From the NCBI GenBank assembly GCA_905209455.1, contig CAJLTA010000027.1, positions 1 to 27,277 of the forward strand: a DNA stretch of 27,277 nt, written 5' to 3'. The number at the start of each line of letters is the position of its first letter. Within the stretch, counting starts at the first letter, position 1. The stretch comes from an uncultured Collinsella sp. (lineage in GTDB: Bacteria; Actinomycetota; Coriobacteriia; Coriobacteriales; Coriobacteriaceae). The position numbers and the translations under genes are program-made. The notes under the pieces were generated by a model. That model saw nothing but the letters and a program-made list of their open reading frames with translations, was not told the DNA's origin and searched no databases. Of this stretch, positions 17,206-25,323 are shown one piece after another.

Positions 17206-18621
17206 CTAGAGCGTTTGGAGTAGAGCGATGAAAAAGCGAACGCCCTGGAGGTAGGCACGGCGGGTAATGCGCTCGTTGGTGCCGTGGACACCGCGCTCGC
17301 ACTCGTCATCGTCTACCACAAAGGCCGAGAAGCGAATGCACTCGGGGCAAATGTGCTGGTAGTTGGCAGCGTCGGTCGCACCGATCACGGTCGAGGGCAC
17401 AATTGCCACTGGCTCGAATGCTCCGTTTTCCTCCGTCCCCAAAGGGTCACGGAAATAGCGGGCGGCGATGGCGCGGACGGCCTCGAGCCCCGGACCGCCC
17501 ACGCGCGGGGACGGCGAGGGCTCGGAGCTGCCGGGGCCCAGCTCGACCTCGACTCGGCCGGCGAGCCCAGCGGTGGCAACGGCCTCGCGGCAGCAGGCCA
17601 CGACATCGGCCACGCTCGTGCCCTCGAGCATGCGGAAGTTGATATTGACCCACATATCTTGCGGCATTACGTTGGCACCGGTACTGCCGCCCTCGATTTG
17701 CGTGGGCGCACAGGTGGTGGTCACAAGCGGGTACAGCTTTTTGCTGGCAAGGCAGTCGCGCACGATGGCATCCTTGCTGGCAGCAATCTCGTCTGCGGTA
17801 TAAAGCCCCAGCTCGACGAGCTGCGCGGCAAGCAGATCGGTCACACGCGCCGGCCACTCGATATCGCAAATCGCGGCAATAGCGCGGCTGAGCACTTCGA
17901 GCGACGTGCCACCGTAAGGGTTGGAAGAATGCCCGCCCTCGCTCTTCGTCCTGAGCACGATATCGGCATAGCCCTTCTCGGCAAGATCGGCATGCATAAG
18001 CCAACCCTCGCCTGCGCCGTACTCGGCAGCCTCAACGATACGATAGTCGCCCTCGTCAATCAGGTACTCAAGCTCAACGCCGCGCTCCTCGAGCACGCGG
18101 CCAATGGCACCCGCGCCGCACTGCGTGGTCTCCTCATCCTGGCCAAAGGCCAGCAGCAGGGTTCGTTCGTGTTGCCAGCCGTGCGCCAGCGCATACTCAA
18201 CGGCCTCCAGGATGCCTGCGACCTGGTCTTTCATATCGATGGCGCCGCGACCCCAAATATAGGTGTCGTCCACGTGCCCGCTAAAGGGATTGTGCGTCCA
18301 GTCTGTCTCGGTGCCCGGCACCACGGGAACCACGTCCATGTGGCCCATGAGCATGACCGGCTTGAGGGCGGGGTCGATGCCGGCAAGCGTCACGAGCAAC
18401 GAATGGTCGATGAGCTCGACCTCGCCCGCCGCAAACACGCGCGGCCAGGCCTGCTGCATATAGGCGCGCAGGTCGGCAAACGCCTGCCAGTCCACCGCCT
18501 CGGCATCCATACTCGAAATGGTCGGAAACGACAGCACACGGCCCAGGCGCTCGCATGCGCCGGCCTTGTCCAAATCGGCAAAATCATCCTCATGCGCAAA
18601 GAAGCGCCAAACCTCGGCCAT
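17206..18621 (-). CDS. M20 family zinc metallopeptidase (carboxypeptidase S / dipeptidase-like)
   Basis: M20 enzymes are cytoplasmic or secreted di-zinc exopeptidases or amidohydrolases. The 471-residue product shows the metal ligands in order: His94 in GHMDVVPV, Asp129 in WGRGAIDMKD, Glu163-Glu164 in GQDEET (catalytic and ligand), the YLIDEG acid, and the C-terminal His in HGTNER. The WGRGAIDMK form is close to yeast carboxypeptidase S and PM20D1-type members. No signal peptide is seen. ATG 18621 follows AAAGGA; the 18-codon longer frame lacks a site. It lies 72 bp downstream of an amino acid importer ATPase gene and may process imported or intracellular peptides. The exact substrate is unknown. 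Confidence 0.88.
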   Translation of the reverse strand: MAEVWRFFAHEDDFADLDKAGACERLGRVLSFPTISSMDAEAVDWQAFADLRAYMQQAWPRVFAAGEVELIDHSLLVTLAGIDPALKPVMLMGHMDVVPVVPGTETDWTHNPFSGHVDDTYIWGRGAIDMKDQVAGILEAVEYALAHGWQHERTLLLAFGQDEETTQCGAGAIGRVLEERGVELEYLIDEGDYRIVEAAEYGAGEGWLMHADLAEKGYADIVLRTKSEGGHSSNPYGGTSLEVLSRAIAAICDIEWPARVTDLLAAQLVELGLYTADEIAASKDAIVRDCLASKKLYPLVTTTCAPTQIEGGSTGANVMPQDMWVNINFRMLEGTSVADVVACCREAVATAGLAGRVEVELGPGSSEPSPSPRVGGPGLEAVRAIAARYFRDPLGTEENGAFEPVAIVPSTVIGATDAANYQHICPECIRFSAFVVDDDECERGVHGTNERITRRAYLQGVRFFIALLQTL

Positions 18622-18645
18622 GACATCCTTTCGATTGTGATGACG

Positions 18646-18670
18646 AGGGCCGCCCCACCGGAGCGGCCCT
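18646..18670 (-). promoter_or_regulatory. Intercistronic hairpin between ABC ATPase and M20 peptidase genes
   Basis: AGGGCCGC (18646-18653) and GCGGCCCT (18663-18670) form a perfect 8-bp GC stem with a 9-base loop, 23 bp after the ATPase stop. No U-tract follows on either strand, so it is more likely to be a processing or stability element, or a weak terminator that lowers peptidase expression relative to the importer. Confidence 0.5.
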
Positions 18671-18693
18671 GCCACGTACGCGTTTGCGGTCGG

Positions 18694-19476
18694 TTATTTG
18701 TCCTCGAGATAACGCGAGAGGAACTCGCGGGTACGCTGGTGTTTGGGGTTGCCAAAGAGCTCGGCCGGCGCGGCATCCTCGAGCACCACGCCCTTGTCCA
18801 TGAAGACCACGCGGTCGGACACCGTGCGGGCAAAGGCCATCTCGTGCGTGACGACGACCATGGTCATGCCGTCGGCAGCGAGCTTGCGCATGACCTCGAG
18901 CACCTCGCCCACGATCTCGGGGTCGAGTGCGGAGGTCGGCTCGTCGAACAGCATGATCTGCGGGTTCATGCATAGAGCACGAGCGATGGCCACGCGCTGC
19001 TTTTGACCACCGGACAGGCGACCCACGGCGGCGTGCGCGAATTTTTCGAGTCCCACACTCGTCAGATGCTCCATCGCAATTTTTTCAGCCTCGGCCTTGC
19101 TCATCTTTTTGAGCGTGACGGGCGCGAGCGTGCAGTTGTCGAGCACATCCATGTTGTTGAACAGGTTAAAGCCCTGGAACACCATGCCGATGTCCTCGCG
19201 CAGCTTGTTGATATTGCAGCGCTCGGCCGTGAGGTCCTGGCCGTGGAACCAGATGTGGCCTGCGTCCGGGGTCTCGAGCAGGTTGAGGCAGCGCAGGAAG
19301 GTCGACTTGCCCGAGCCCGAGGCGCCGATGATGGTGACGACCTCGCCGGGGCTAACGGCCAGGTCGATGCCCTTGAGCACCTCGAGCGAGCCAAAGCTCT
19401 TGCGCAGGCCCTCAACGCGGATGAGCGGCTCTTTGGTTTGCGCGGCCGCAGCGCCGGTAGTAACGGTATCTGCCAT
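18694..19476 (-). CDS. Polar amino acid ABC transporter, ATP-binding protein
   Basis: This is the cytoplasmic ATPase of a polar amino acid importer (GlnQ/HisP type). In 260 residues it has Walker A GASGSGKST (51-59), Q-loop MVFQGFNLF, signature LSGGQ (154-158), Walker B IMLFDEP with Asp178-Glu179, and switch His201. ATG 19476 follows AGGAG by seven bases; the frame is open to 19551 but that would overlap the permease gene. It follows the permease stop by 22 bp, so the three importer genes form one unit. Confidence 0.95.
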   Translation of the reverse strand: MADTVTTGAAAAQTKEPLIRVEGLRKSFGSLEVLKGIDLAVSPGEVVTIIGASGSGKSTFLRCLNLLETPDAGHIWFHGQDLTAERCNINKLREDIGMVFQGFNLFNNMDVLDNCTLAPVTLKKMSKAEAEKIAMEHLTSVGLEKFAHAAVGRLSGGQKQRVAIARALCMNPQIMLFDEPTSALDPEIVGEVLEVMRKLAADGMTMVVVTHEMAFARTVSDRVVFMDKGVVLEDAAPAELFGNPKHQRTREFLSRYLEDK

Positions 19477-19498
19477 GATGAATCTCCTCGTCTTGCGC

Positions 19499-20647
19499 CT
19501 AGTTGGAGCTGGGCAGCGTGGCCGGAGCCTCGGCACCGAGCTTTTTGCCAAAGGCCTCGAGCAGGCGGCTCGCCACGAGCGTCAGGATCAGGTAGACCAC
19601 GAGCGCCACGCAGTAGACTTCCATCTGGCGATAGTACACGCCGGCGACGGTGGTGGTGGCGTACATGAGGTCGAACACGCCGATAACCGAGAGCACCGAC
19701 GAGTCCTTGATGTTGATGATGAGCTCGTTGGTGAGCGCCGGGATCGCGTTTTTAATGCCCTGGGGGAACACGACTTTGCGCATAGCTTGCCACTGCGACA
19801 GGCCCAGCGAGCGTGCTGCCTCGGCCTGGCCGGGATCGATGGACTCGATGCCGCCGCGCAGGACTTCCATCATGTAGGCGGTGGAGTTGAGCGAGATGGT
19901 GACGAGGCCGGCGGTGAAGGTGCTCCAGATCTGGTTGGCCTGAGCGGTCTCGAAGCCCATGCCGCGCAAAACGGTGAAGCCCGCGTAATAGATGAGCAGA
20001 CCCTGGACCATCATGGGCGTGCCGCGCACGATGGTGGAGTAGACGGTCGCAAAGCCGCGGCCGATACTCTTAAAGAAGCGCACCAGGTCGTTATCCACGC
20101 GGTCGAACGTCTGAATACGCAGGAACACAAAGAGCAGTGCCAGGAAGAATGCGATGACGGTGCCGAAGGTGGCAAGCGCGATGGTGATCTCGATACCGCG
20201 AATGAAGAAGTCGCCGCTCTTGTAGGTCATGTAGACCAGGCTCGACAAAAAGTCGCTGGGGTTGGAATCCGAGACAATGCTCACCTGCACCAGGTCGATA
20301 AACGACATGACGCAGCGGTCGATAAAGAAAACTGCCGCGATGGCGACCACGACGTAGCTGCCTAAACGTGCTCCACGACGGAAACGCTCAGATGCGAACA
20401 GCGACTTTTCGCGATAGTCGCTCCAGTGCATAAGCTTGGTGACCAGCGCCGCCGCCGACACGACGAGCCACGCCCACAGGATCGCCCAAAGACAATCTTG
20501 GAAGATACCGGTGGGGGCCAAGAAGCTCAGCGGCGTGGGGTTGCGTTGGCTAAACGCCAGGCCGAGCGCCGCGATAACGCTCGTGCCCAGGTATACATAA
20601 CGGTGGTCGGCCTTGATAAAGGAGGCCAGACGATTAATGACTTTCAC
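19499..20647 (-). CDS. Polar amino acid ABC transporter, permease with N-terminal extension
   Basis: This is the membrane permease of the importer. The C-terminal 220 residues are a normal HisM/GlnP-type domain: GIEITIALATFGTVIAFFLA, IVRGTPMMVQGLLIYY, and the EAA loop EAARSLGLSQWQAMRKVVFPQGI that docks on the ATPase. The first 150 residues add about three more membrane segments (near 17-35, 50-72 and 95-115) not found in the usual 220-residue permeases. The start is GTG at 20647 with GGGAGG upstream, 9 bp after the binding-protein stop. A single permease gene implies a homodimer. Confidence 0.93.
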   Translation of the reverse strand: MKVINRLASFIKADHRYVYLGTSVIAALGLAFSQRNPTPLSFLAPTGIFQDCLWAILWAWLVVSAAALVTKLMHWSDYREKSLFASERFRRGARLGSYVVVAIAAVFFIDRCVMSFIDLVQVSIVSDSNPSDFLSSLVYMTYKSGDFFIRGIEITIALATFGTVIAFFLALLFVFLRIQTFDRVDNDLVRFFKSIGRGFATVYSTIVRGTPMMVQGLLIYYAGFTVLRGMGFETAQANQIWSTFTAGLVTISLNSTAYMMEVLRGGIESIDPGQAEAARSLGLSQWQAMRKVVFPQGIKNAIPALTNELIINIKDSSVLSVIGVFDLMYATTTVAGVYYRQMEVYCVALVVYLILTLVASRLLEAFGKKLGAEAPATLPSSN

Positions 20648-20656
20648 GCTGCCTCC

Positions 20657-21583
20657 CTATGCCGGCTGACGGTCGAGGCACGCGTCCCACATTTGGTCGC
20701 GCTCCTCTTGGCTAATGCCCTTGAGCGTCTTGTCGATGAGCTTAAGCAGCTTGTCCGAGCCCTTGCGGCAGCCGACGTTTGCCGTGACCTCCTGCTTAAA
20801 GCCCTCGCCCTCGGCAAATTGAATCGGCACGATACCCGGGTTTTGGGCCATATAGCCCTTCTCGTTCTCGGTGTTGTAGGTCACGGCGTCGCACGTGCCC
20901 TGCAGCAGGTTCGAGAACACCGTGGGGACCGAATCGACCGGGTTTTTGTGCACAACGCCCGGGATTTCGTCGATGACGGTATCGAGCATGGTGTCCTTTT
21001 GGCCGAGCACCGTGGCGCCACTAAAGTCGCTGAGCTTGGTGGCGTTTTGGTAGGGCGAGCCCTCTTTTACGAACAGGCCAAAGTAGCCAATGAAGTACGG
21101 GTCGGAAAAGCCGACGGACTCCTCGCGCTCGGGCGTAGCGCTCATGCCGGCAATGATGAGGTCGATCTGGCCGTTGTTGAGCGAATCGATAAGGCCCGAG
21201 AAGCTCTGCTTGACGGCAACGGGCTCGCCACCGAGGGCCTTGCAGACGATCTTGGCGATTTGCACGTCGTAACCATCGGCATAGGCGCCCTGCACGTTGT
21301 CGATGGGGATGGTGTACTCGCTGGCTTCGGAGACCTGCCAGTTGTACGGGGCGTAGGCCGCCTCCATGCCAATGCGGATCTTGTCCTTGCCGATCACGGA
21401 ATCGGACAGGTCGTCGCGACCGCCGCCCGTCGTGGGCTGAACTACTTCCAGCGTGGAGGGGCGCTGGCAACCGGCAAGTGCGCCGGCGACGACAGAAGCG
21501 CTCGCAGCGAGAGCGCTACCCAAAAAGATGCGACGGCTGCATATCGGCTGGGTATGCGCGCCGCATTGATGGGGAGAATGCAT
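20657..21583 (-). CDS. Polar amino acid ABC transporter, substrate-binding lipoprotein
   Basis: This is an extracellular binding protein of family 3 (SBP_bac_3), 308 residues. The N-terminus has SRRIFLG (Arg17-Arg18), a Tat-like twin-arginine motif, followed by a hydrophobic stretch and lipobox LAGC with Cys39 as the lipidation site. The mature part has IRIGMEAAYAPYNW, GYDVQIAKIVCKALG, DLIIAGMSATPEREESVGFSDPY and a C-terminal helical end. These fit polar amino acids; the exact ligand cannot be told. ATG 21583 has GGGAAGG upstream; the frame is open to 21655 without a good start. It is the first gene of the importer operon, downstream of repeat C. Confidence 0.93.
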   Translation of the reverse strand: MHSPHQCGAHTQPICSRRIFLGSALAASASVVAGALAGCQRPSTLEVVQPTTGGGRDDLSDSVIGKDKIRIGMEAAYAPYNWQVSEASEYTIPIDNVQGAYADGYDVQIAKIVCKALGGEPVAVKQSFSGLIDSLNNGQIDLIIAGMSATPEREESVGFSDPYFIGYFGLFVKEGSPYQNATKLSDFSGATVLGQKDTMLDTVIDEIPGVVHKNPVDSVPTVFSNLLQGTCDAVTYNTENEKGYMAQNPGIVPIQFAEGEGFKQEVTANVGCRKGSDKLLKLIDKTLKGISQEERDQMWDACLDRQPA

Positions 21584-21682
21584 AATCTGCCTTCCCTGTT
21601 GAATCGTATGCTGACGACTTAACAGGATATACGCCAGCGACCAGCGGCGCAGCACAAGCTCGAAAAATTAATAGACACACGG

Positions 21683-21846
21683 TAGTCATTGGGGACGTCG
21701 ATGTTTTGGCAATGCCGGCGAGCGACGTCCAGAGCGAACAAGTGGCATGAAAAAGGCAAGGCATGACCAGAAGGTCTATGCCTTGCCTTATGAATGACAA
21801 ATTATCGCTCTGGACGGCGCGCGGCATCGACCGAGCGGCGGAACCT
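21683..21846 (-). repeat. Composite hairpin repeat, copy C (3' end of the epimerase gene)
   Basis: In plus-strand order: tag TAGTCATTGGGGACGT (21683-21698, reversed relative to copy B), GATGTTTTGGCAA as in copy A, and GCGAGCGACGTCCAG as in copy B. Outer arms CGTCCAGAGCGA/TCGCTCTGGACG (21726-21737, 21805-21816) are perfect over 12 bp. The inner hairpin 21753-21789 has an AGAA loop and is the exact reverse complement of the inner hairpin of copy B. The GGTA hairpin next to the stop is reduced to a remnant. The inner stem is followed by TTTTT on the minus strand, so it probably terminates the epimerase transcript. Confidence 0.8.
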
Positions 21847-22740
21847 CTAGAGCAAGGTGACGCTAAAGCTGCGTTTATCGGTAGCGCCGGGGGCCAGGGT
21901 GATGGTGTTGGCCTTGTGCTCAAAGACATCGTCCTCGGTGTCCATGGTGGTGTGACCGGTCCAGGGCTCGAGCGCCACAAACGGAGCGTCGTTGGCGGCA
22001 GACCACACGCCAATGTACTTAAAGCCCTCAAAGTCGATCTTGACGCCGTGGCCCGACTTGCGACCGCGCAGCGTAAGCGTGGAGCCCGGGGTATCGGTGA
22101 ACATGATGGCATCGTTATCGAAGCTGCGATGCGTGATGGGCAGCACGTCCGAGTTATTGGGAGCCTTGTAGCTGCCCTCGAACGTCATAAGACCGTCGGG
22201 CGTGATGATGGGAGCCTCGTTAGTCCAAGCCTCGGTAAACGCCAGCTCGTAATCCTCGAATGCCTCGTCCTCGGCACCGGGAGCCGGTACGTTAAACGCG
22301 GGGTGGCCGCCCACCGAGAACGGCAGGTCCACGTCGCCGGTATTGGTGACGGCAAAGGTCTGGGTAAGCGTGGCGTCACCAGTCAGGGCATAGGTCATGT
22401 TGAGCTTAAAGTGGAACGGAAAGGCCTTGAGCGACTCGGGCGTATCGGTGATCTCGTACGTTACCGAGGAGCCGTCCTCCGAAACCTCGACTAGCTTGTG
22501 CTCGACGATGCGCGCGAGGCCGTGGCGCGGCATCTCGCAGGTGCCAGCCGCAGACGTTGCCGTGTTGTTGCGCAGTGAGCCCACGATGGGGAACAGAATG
22601 GGCGCGTGCTTACCCCAAAAGGCGGGGTCGCCCTGCCACAGATACTCGTTGCCGTTGAGAGCAAGGCTCGTGAGCTGGGCGCCCATGGAATCGATGGCCG
22701 CGGTGAGGCCGCCGCGCTTGATGGTAGTGACGGTAGACAT
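21847..22740 (-). CDS. Aldose 1-epimerase family protein (LacX-like)
   Basis: This is a galactose-mutarotase-fold protein of 297 residues, closest in motif pattern to the LacX-like branch: EYLWQGDPAFWGKHAPILFPIVG, RHGLAR, FSVGGHPAFN and ALEPWTG. The family interconverts sugar anomers or hexose-6-phosphate anomers. The histidines in RHGLAR and GGHPAFN and the glutamate in ALEPW fit the catalytic set. ATG 22740 with GGAGG upstream is preferred over the frame start at 22764. It stands alone between a membrane protein gene and the ABC operon, so context gives no substrate. Confidence 0.88.
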   Translation of the reverse strand: MSTVTTIKRGGLTAAIDSMGAQLTSLALNGNEYLWQGDPAFWGKHAPILFPIVGSLRNNTATSAAGTCEMPRHGLARIVEHKLVEVSEDGSSVTYEITDTPESLKAFPFHFKLNMTYALTGDATLTQTFAVTNTGDVDLPFSVGGHPAFNVPAPGAEDEAFEDYELAFTEAWTNEAPIITPDGLMTFEGSYKAPNNSDVLPITHRSFDNDAIMFTDTPGSTLTLRGRKSGHGVKIDFEGFKYIGVWSAANDAPFVALEPWTGHTTMDTEDDVFEHKANTITLAPGATDKRSFSVTLL

Positions 22741-22853
22741 GCTACTTCCTCCAAAAGTAAACAATAGTGTCGAGGGCTATTGTCCCACTCTTGGCGGCGG
22801 GACGGGACGGCAGGCGATTATTGAGTAGCCATAGCGGAATGAGCGGCGAGCGC

Positions 22854-23723
22854 CTACTGGGTATCCACGTAAAGGTCGAACCCGCCCTGCGGTGTGGTAT
22901 CGACCGTGTCGGGCGCCTGTGAGTTAAAGTTCACGGGGACCATGCGCTTTGAGGCACGGAAGCGCGTGCCGTCGGTGGCGACGGGCGGTTCATCGACGGT
23001 GAGCTCGTAGTCGCCGGGCTTAAGTTCGATGCCGTCACCAGCGGAATTGACGTATTGATACTCGTCAATCGTCTGCCCTTTGAGCGTGCGCCCCACGATG
23101 TGGATGAGCATTTGACTGTCGCCGCGCGCGGTGTCCCACGTCGCGCCGTCCTTGACCTCGACCGACACATGCACCGAGCGCGTGCGGCCGAGCGATTGCT
23201 CGACAGACATCTCGACCTTGGCGGCGTCTTTTCGCTGTTGTTCGACATGGCTCCAGACGTTTCCAATTACCGAGCATGCGATAACGCCGGCCATGAAGGC
23301 AATAAGGATGGGGCCGAGCGGCGAGCGACGTCCTGCATCTTCCTCGCGAGACAGATTGGGGCGACGTGTGGGTGCGGGCGCCTGAGCGCCCTGCGAGGGC
23401 ACGTCGAGAATGCTGAAGGATGCCGTGCTGTCGGGATCGATGGTGTGACGCGGCTGTGGGGTCTTTGCCGGCGAGATGGACATGTCGGCTGGCTCGCCGA
23501 GCGTGGCCGTAGCGTCGGCCTTGGCCTCGTCTGCCTCGGCCTGGGCCCAAGCTTGTTCGAAGGTCAGGGGCTCGACGGGGTCGAGGGCGGCGTCCGAATC
23601 GGCGGCGACGTCGTTGCCGGTCTCGTCCTCGTCGCTCGACACGTCACGCGGCGCGGGCTCGTCCCACCCCTCGTCCGGAGCCTCACCCTCGCTATACCAC
23701 CATTCAAAGTTATCGATATCCAT
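22854..23723 (-). CDS. Hypothetical single-pass membrane protein with acidic N-terminal region
   Basis: I do not recognise this 289-residue protein. It begins with about 130 acidic, Pro/Ala-rich and probably disordered residues (EGEAPDEGWDEPAPRD at the start). One membrane helix follows (GPILIAFMAGVIACSVIGNVW, about 135-155), then a C-terminal domain of about 130 residues with beta-strand character (RSVHVSVEVKDGATW, IELKPGDYELTVDEPP). Without a signal peptide, the N-terminus is probably cytoplasmic and the C-terminal domain outside. ATG 23723 follows AAGGGGC. The layout recalls coriobacterial wall- or envelope-linked proteins, but no function can be assigned. Confidence 0.8.
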   Translation of the reverse strand: MDIDNFEWWYSEGEAPDEGWDEPAPRDVSSDEDETGNDVAADSDAALDPVEPLTFEQAWAQAEADEAKADATATLGEPADMSISPAKTPQPRHTIDPDSTASFSILDVPSQGAQAPAPTRRPNLSREEDAGRRSPLGPILIAFMAGVIACSVIGNVWSHVEQQRKDAAKVEMSVEQSLGRTRSVHVSVEVKDGATWDTARGDSQMLIHIVGRTLKGQTIDEYQYVNSAGDGIELKPGDYELTVDEPPVATDGTRFRASKRMVPVNFNSQAPDTVDTTPQGGFDLYVDTQ

Positions 23724-23812
23724 ACGGGGCGCCCCTTAGGCCTCGCAAATAAACACTCGCTAGTCTTATACCCCCAGACGACACCGAAGCTCACCCGCGC
23801 CGGACACGAAAA

Positions 23813-23871
23813 CCGTCACAACATTCGACGCTTTTCCTCGTTTTCGAGATTTTCATCGAATGTTGTGATGG
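23813..23871. repeat. 59-bp palindromic element
   Basis: The 16-base arms 23813-23828 and 23856-23871 pair with one mismatch; 13 of these pairs (TCACAACATTCGA and its complement) are contiguous and perfect. The 27-base interior contains CTCG-TTTT-CGAG. It lies between the divergent membrane protein and MFS genes, 15 bp from the next palindrome's flank. It may be a REP-type repeat or a binding region for a regulator of either gene. Confidence 0.75.
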
Positions 23872-23894
23872 TTTGGGCGACTGGCCGGCAGCGC

Positions 23895-23927
23895 AATGTG
23901 ACAAAGGGACTGCCCCTTTGTCACATT
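23895..23927. repeat. 33-bp perfect hairpin upstream of the MFS gene
   Basis: The arms 23895-23908 and 23914-23927 (AATGTGACAAAGGG and its exact complement) form a perfect 14-bp stem with loop ACTGC. It ends 57 bp before the MFS start codon. Palindromes of this style with runs of G/C next to AAAGG are common REP-like elements (inference). It overlaps the region where a -35 box of the MFS promoter would be. Confidence 0.8.
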
Positions 23928-23928
23928 C

Positions 23929-23937
23929 TGCTAGAGT
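23929..23937 (+). promoter_or_regulatory. Possible extended -10 promoter of the MFS gene
   Basis: TGCTAGAGT has the TGn extension and a -10-like TAGAGT. Transcription would start near 23944, about 40 bases before the TTG start codon. No -35 box is visible because the 33-bp hairpin occupies that position. GGGATTGAATCCC, a 13-base palindrome, lies just downstream (around 23942-23954). Confidence 0.35.
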
Positions 23938-23984
23938 TGCAGGGATTGAATCCCGCTTATTCATGCGACATTGGAGTGACAACC

Positions 23985-25238
23985 TTGACCGCCGCAACCA
24001 CGCCTAAAAGTAAGTCAACCGCCGCCGCGCTCTCCCCTGCGCGCACCAAGCTCTGCCTGGCGCTGCTCGTGCTGTTGGGATTCTCGCTCGGCTGTTCCGA
24101 GTTCGTGGTCATCGGCATCGAAAGTGACTTGGCAACGGAACTCGGCGTATCGCTTGCCACCGCAGGCCAACTTATTAGCGTGTTCGCACTGGTCTACGCT
24201 ATCGCGACGCCGGTGCTCGCGCTCAGCACGGGGCGTTTTCGCCGCTACCAGCTGCTCGTGTGCTACAGCATCGTCTTTGTGCTCGGCAACCTGGTCATGG
24301 CGTTGGCGCCCAACTTCCAGGTGCTCTTTATCTCGCGCATTGTCCTGGGCTCCGTCTCGGGCGCACTGCTCGCCGTAGGCGTGACGTACATCCCTGAGCT
24401 TCTGTCCCCGCAGCAAACTTCGCTTGCCATCTCGGTAGTGTACGGTGCGTTTTCCGTGGCGATGGTCTTTGTGACCTCGATTGGCAAATTTGTGGCCGAC
24501 ACGCTCGATTGGCACGTGGCCATGTACGGCACGCTGGCCTTTGCCGTTTTGATCTGCGGAGCGCTCGTGGCGTTTATGCCGCGCGCCGGGCAAACCGACG
24601 AGCCTGCCACCTTTCGCGAGCAGGCGGGTCTGCTGCGCGAGCCGAGCATCATCACTGGCATGCTCATCTTCTTGTTTGGCGTGGGGTCGGTCTATGTGTT
24701 CTACGGCTACGTGACGCCTTATCTTGAGCAGGTGCTGGGCATGGGCACGGTCGAAGCCAGTACCACGCTTATGGCCTACGGCGTGTTCTGCCTGGTCTCG
24801 AACATCCTGGGCGGATGGATCGATGCGCGCTTTGGCATGAAGGCGCTGCTTGTGACGTTTGTGCTGCAGGCGGCGGCATTGTTTGGGCTGTTTGCCGTAG
24901 GCGCTGCCATGCCGCTCGCACTTGTCTTTGTCTTTAGCCTGGCGATGCTCATGTACCTGTTCTCGGTGTCGTGCATCACGCACTTTATGGACGTGGCACG
25001 CAGCCGCCACCCCAAGTCGATGGTGCTCGCGAGCTCGGTAGAACCCATGGCGTTTAATGTCGGCATTTCGTTTGGCACCGCGGTGGGCGGCGCCGTGGTA
25101 AGCGGAGCTGGCATTGCCTACGTTGGCGCGGTCGGTGCCGTGTTCTCGCTTGTGGCCTGGGCGCTCACGCTGGTGACGATTAAGTTGGCTCGCTGGGAGC
25201 GCCGTCGTCAATCAGCACAGCCCCGGATGCAGGCATAG
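23985..25238 (+). CDS. Major facilitator superfamily transporter (DHA1, AraJ-like efflux)
   Basis: This is a 12-segment membrane transporter of 417 residues. The first helix has CSEFVVIGIESDLATELG, typical of the DHA1 branch that exports sugars, amino acid derivatives or drugs. Later, RFRRYQ (loop 2-3) and FISRIVLGSVSGALLAVG (helix 4, motif C-like) follow. No solute can be assigned. The frame is open far upstream, but homology begins here. TTG 23985 is preferred, with TTGGAG eight bases ahead; GTG 23976 is the alternative. It is monocistronic on the plus strand, divergent from the membrane protein gene and preceded by two large palindromes. Confidence 0.9.
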   Translation: MTAATTPKSKSTAAALSPARTKLCLALLVLLGFSLGCSEFVVIGIESDLATELGVSLATAGQLISVFALVYAIATPVLALSTGRFRRYQLLVCYSIVFVLGNLVMALAPNFQVLFISRIVLGSVSGALLAVGVTYIPELLSPQQTSLAISVVYGAFSVAMVFVTSIGKFVADTLDWHVAMYGTLAFAVLICGALVAFMPRAGQTDEPATFREQAGLLREPSIITGMLIFLFGVGSVYVFYGYVTPYLEQVLGMGTVEASTTLMAYGVFCLVSNILGGWIDARFGMKALLVTFVLQAAALFGLFAVGAAMPLALVFVFSLAMLMYLFSVSCITHFMDVARSRHPKSMVLASSVEPMAFNVGISFGTAVGGAVVSGAGIAYVGAVGAVFSLVAWALTLVTIKLARWERRRQSAQPRMQA

Positions 25239-25323
25239 GGGCGAACATAGCCCAAGGTGGCGAGCAACCGGTGAAAACCGTCCCATACGAGTAGTGTTTA
25301 TCCGCCTGCAAGCTCCAGCAGTG

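Noticed and set aside
25269..25280. Small CGGT-GAAA-ACCG hairpin after the MFS gene as terminator
   Set aside because: It has only four pairs and no T-run.
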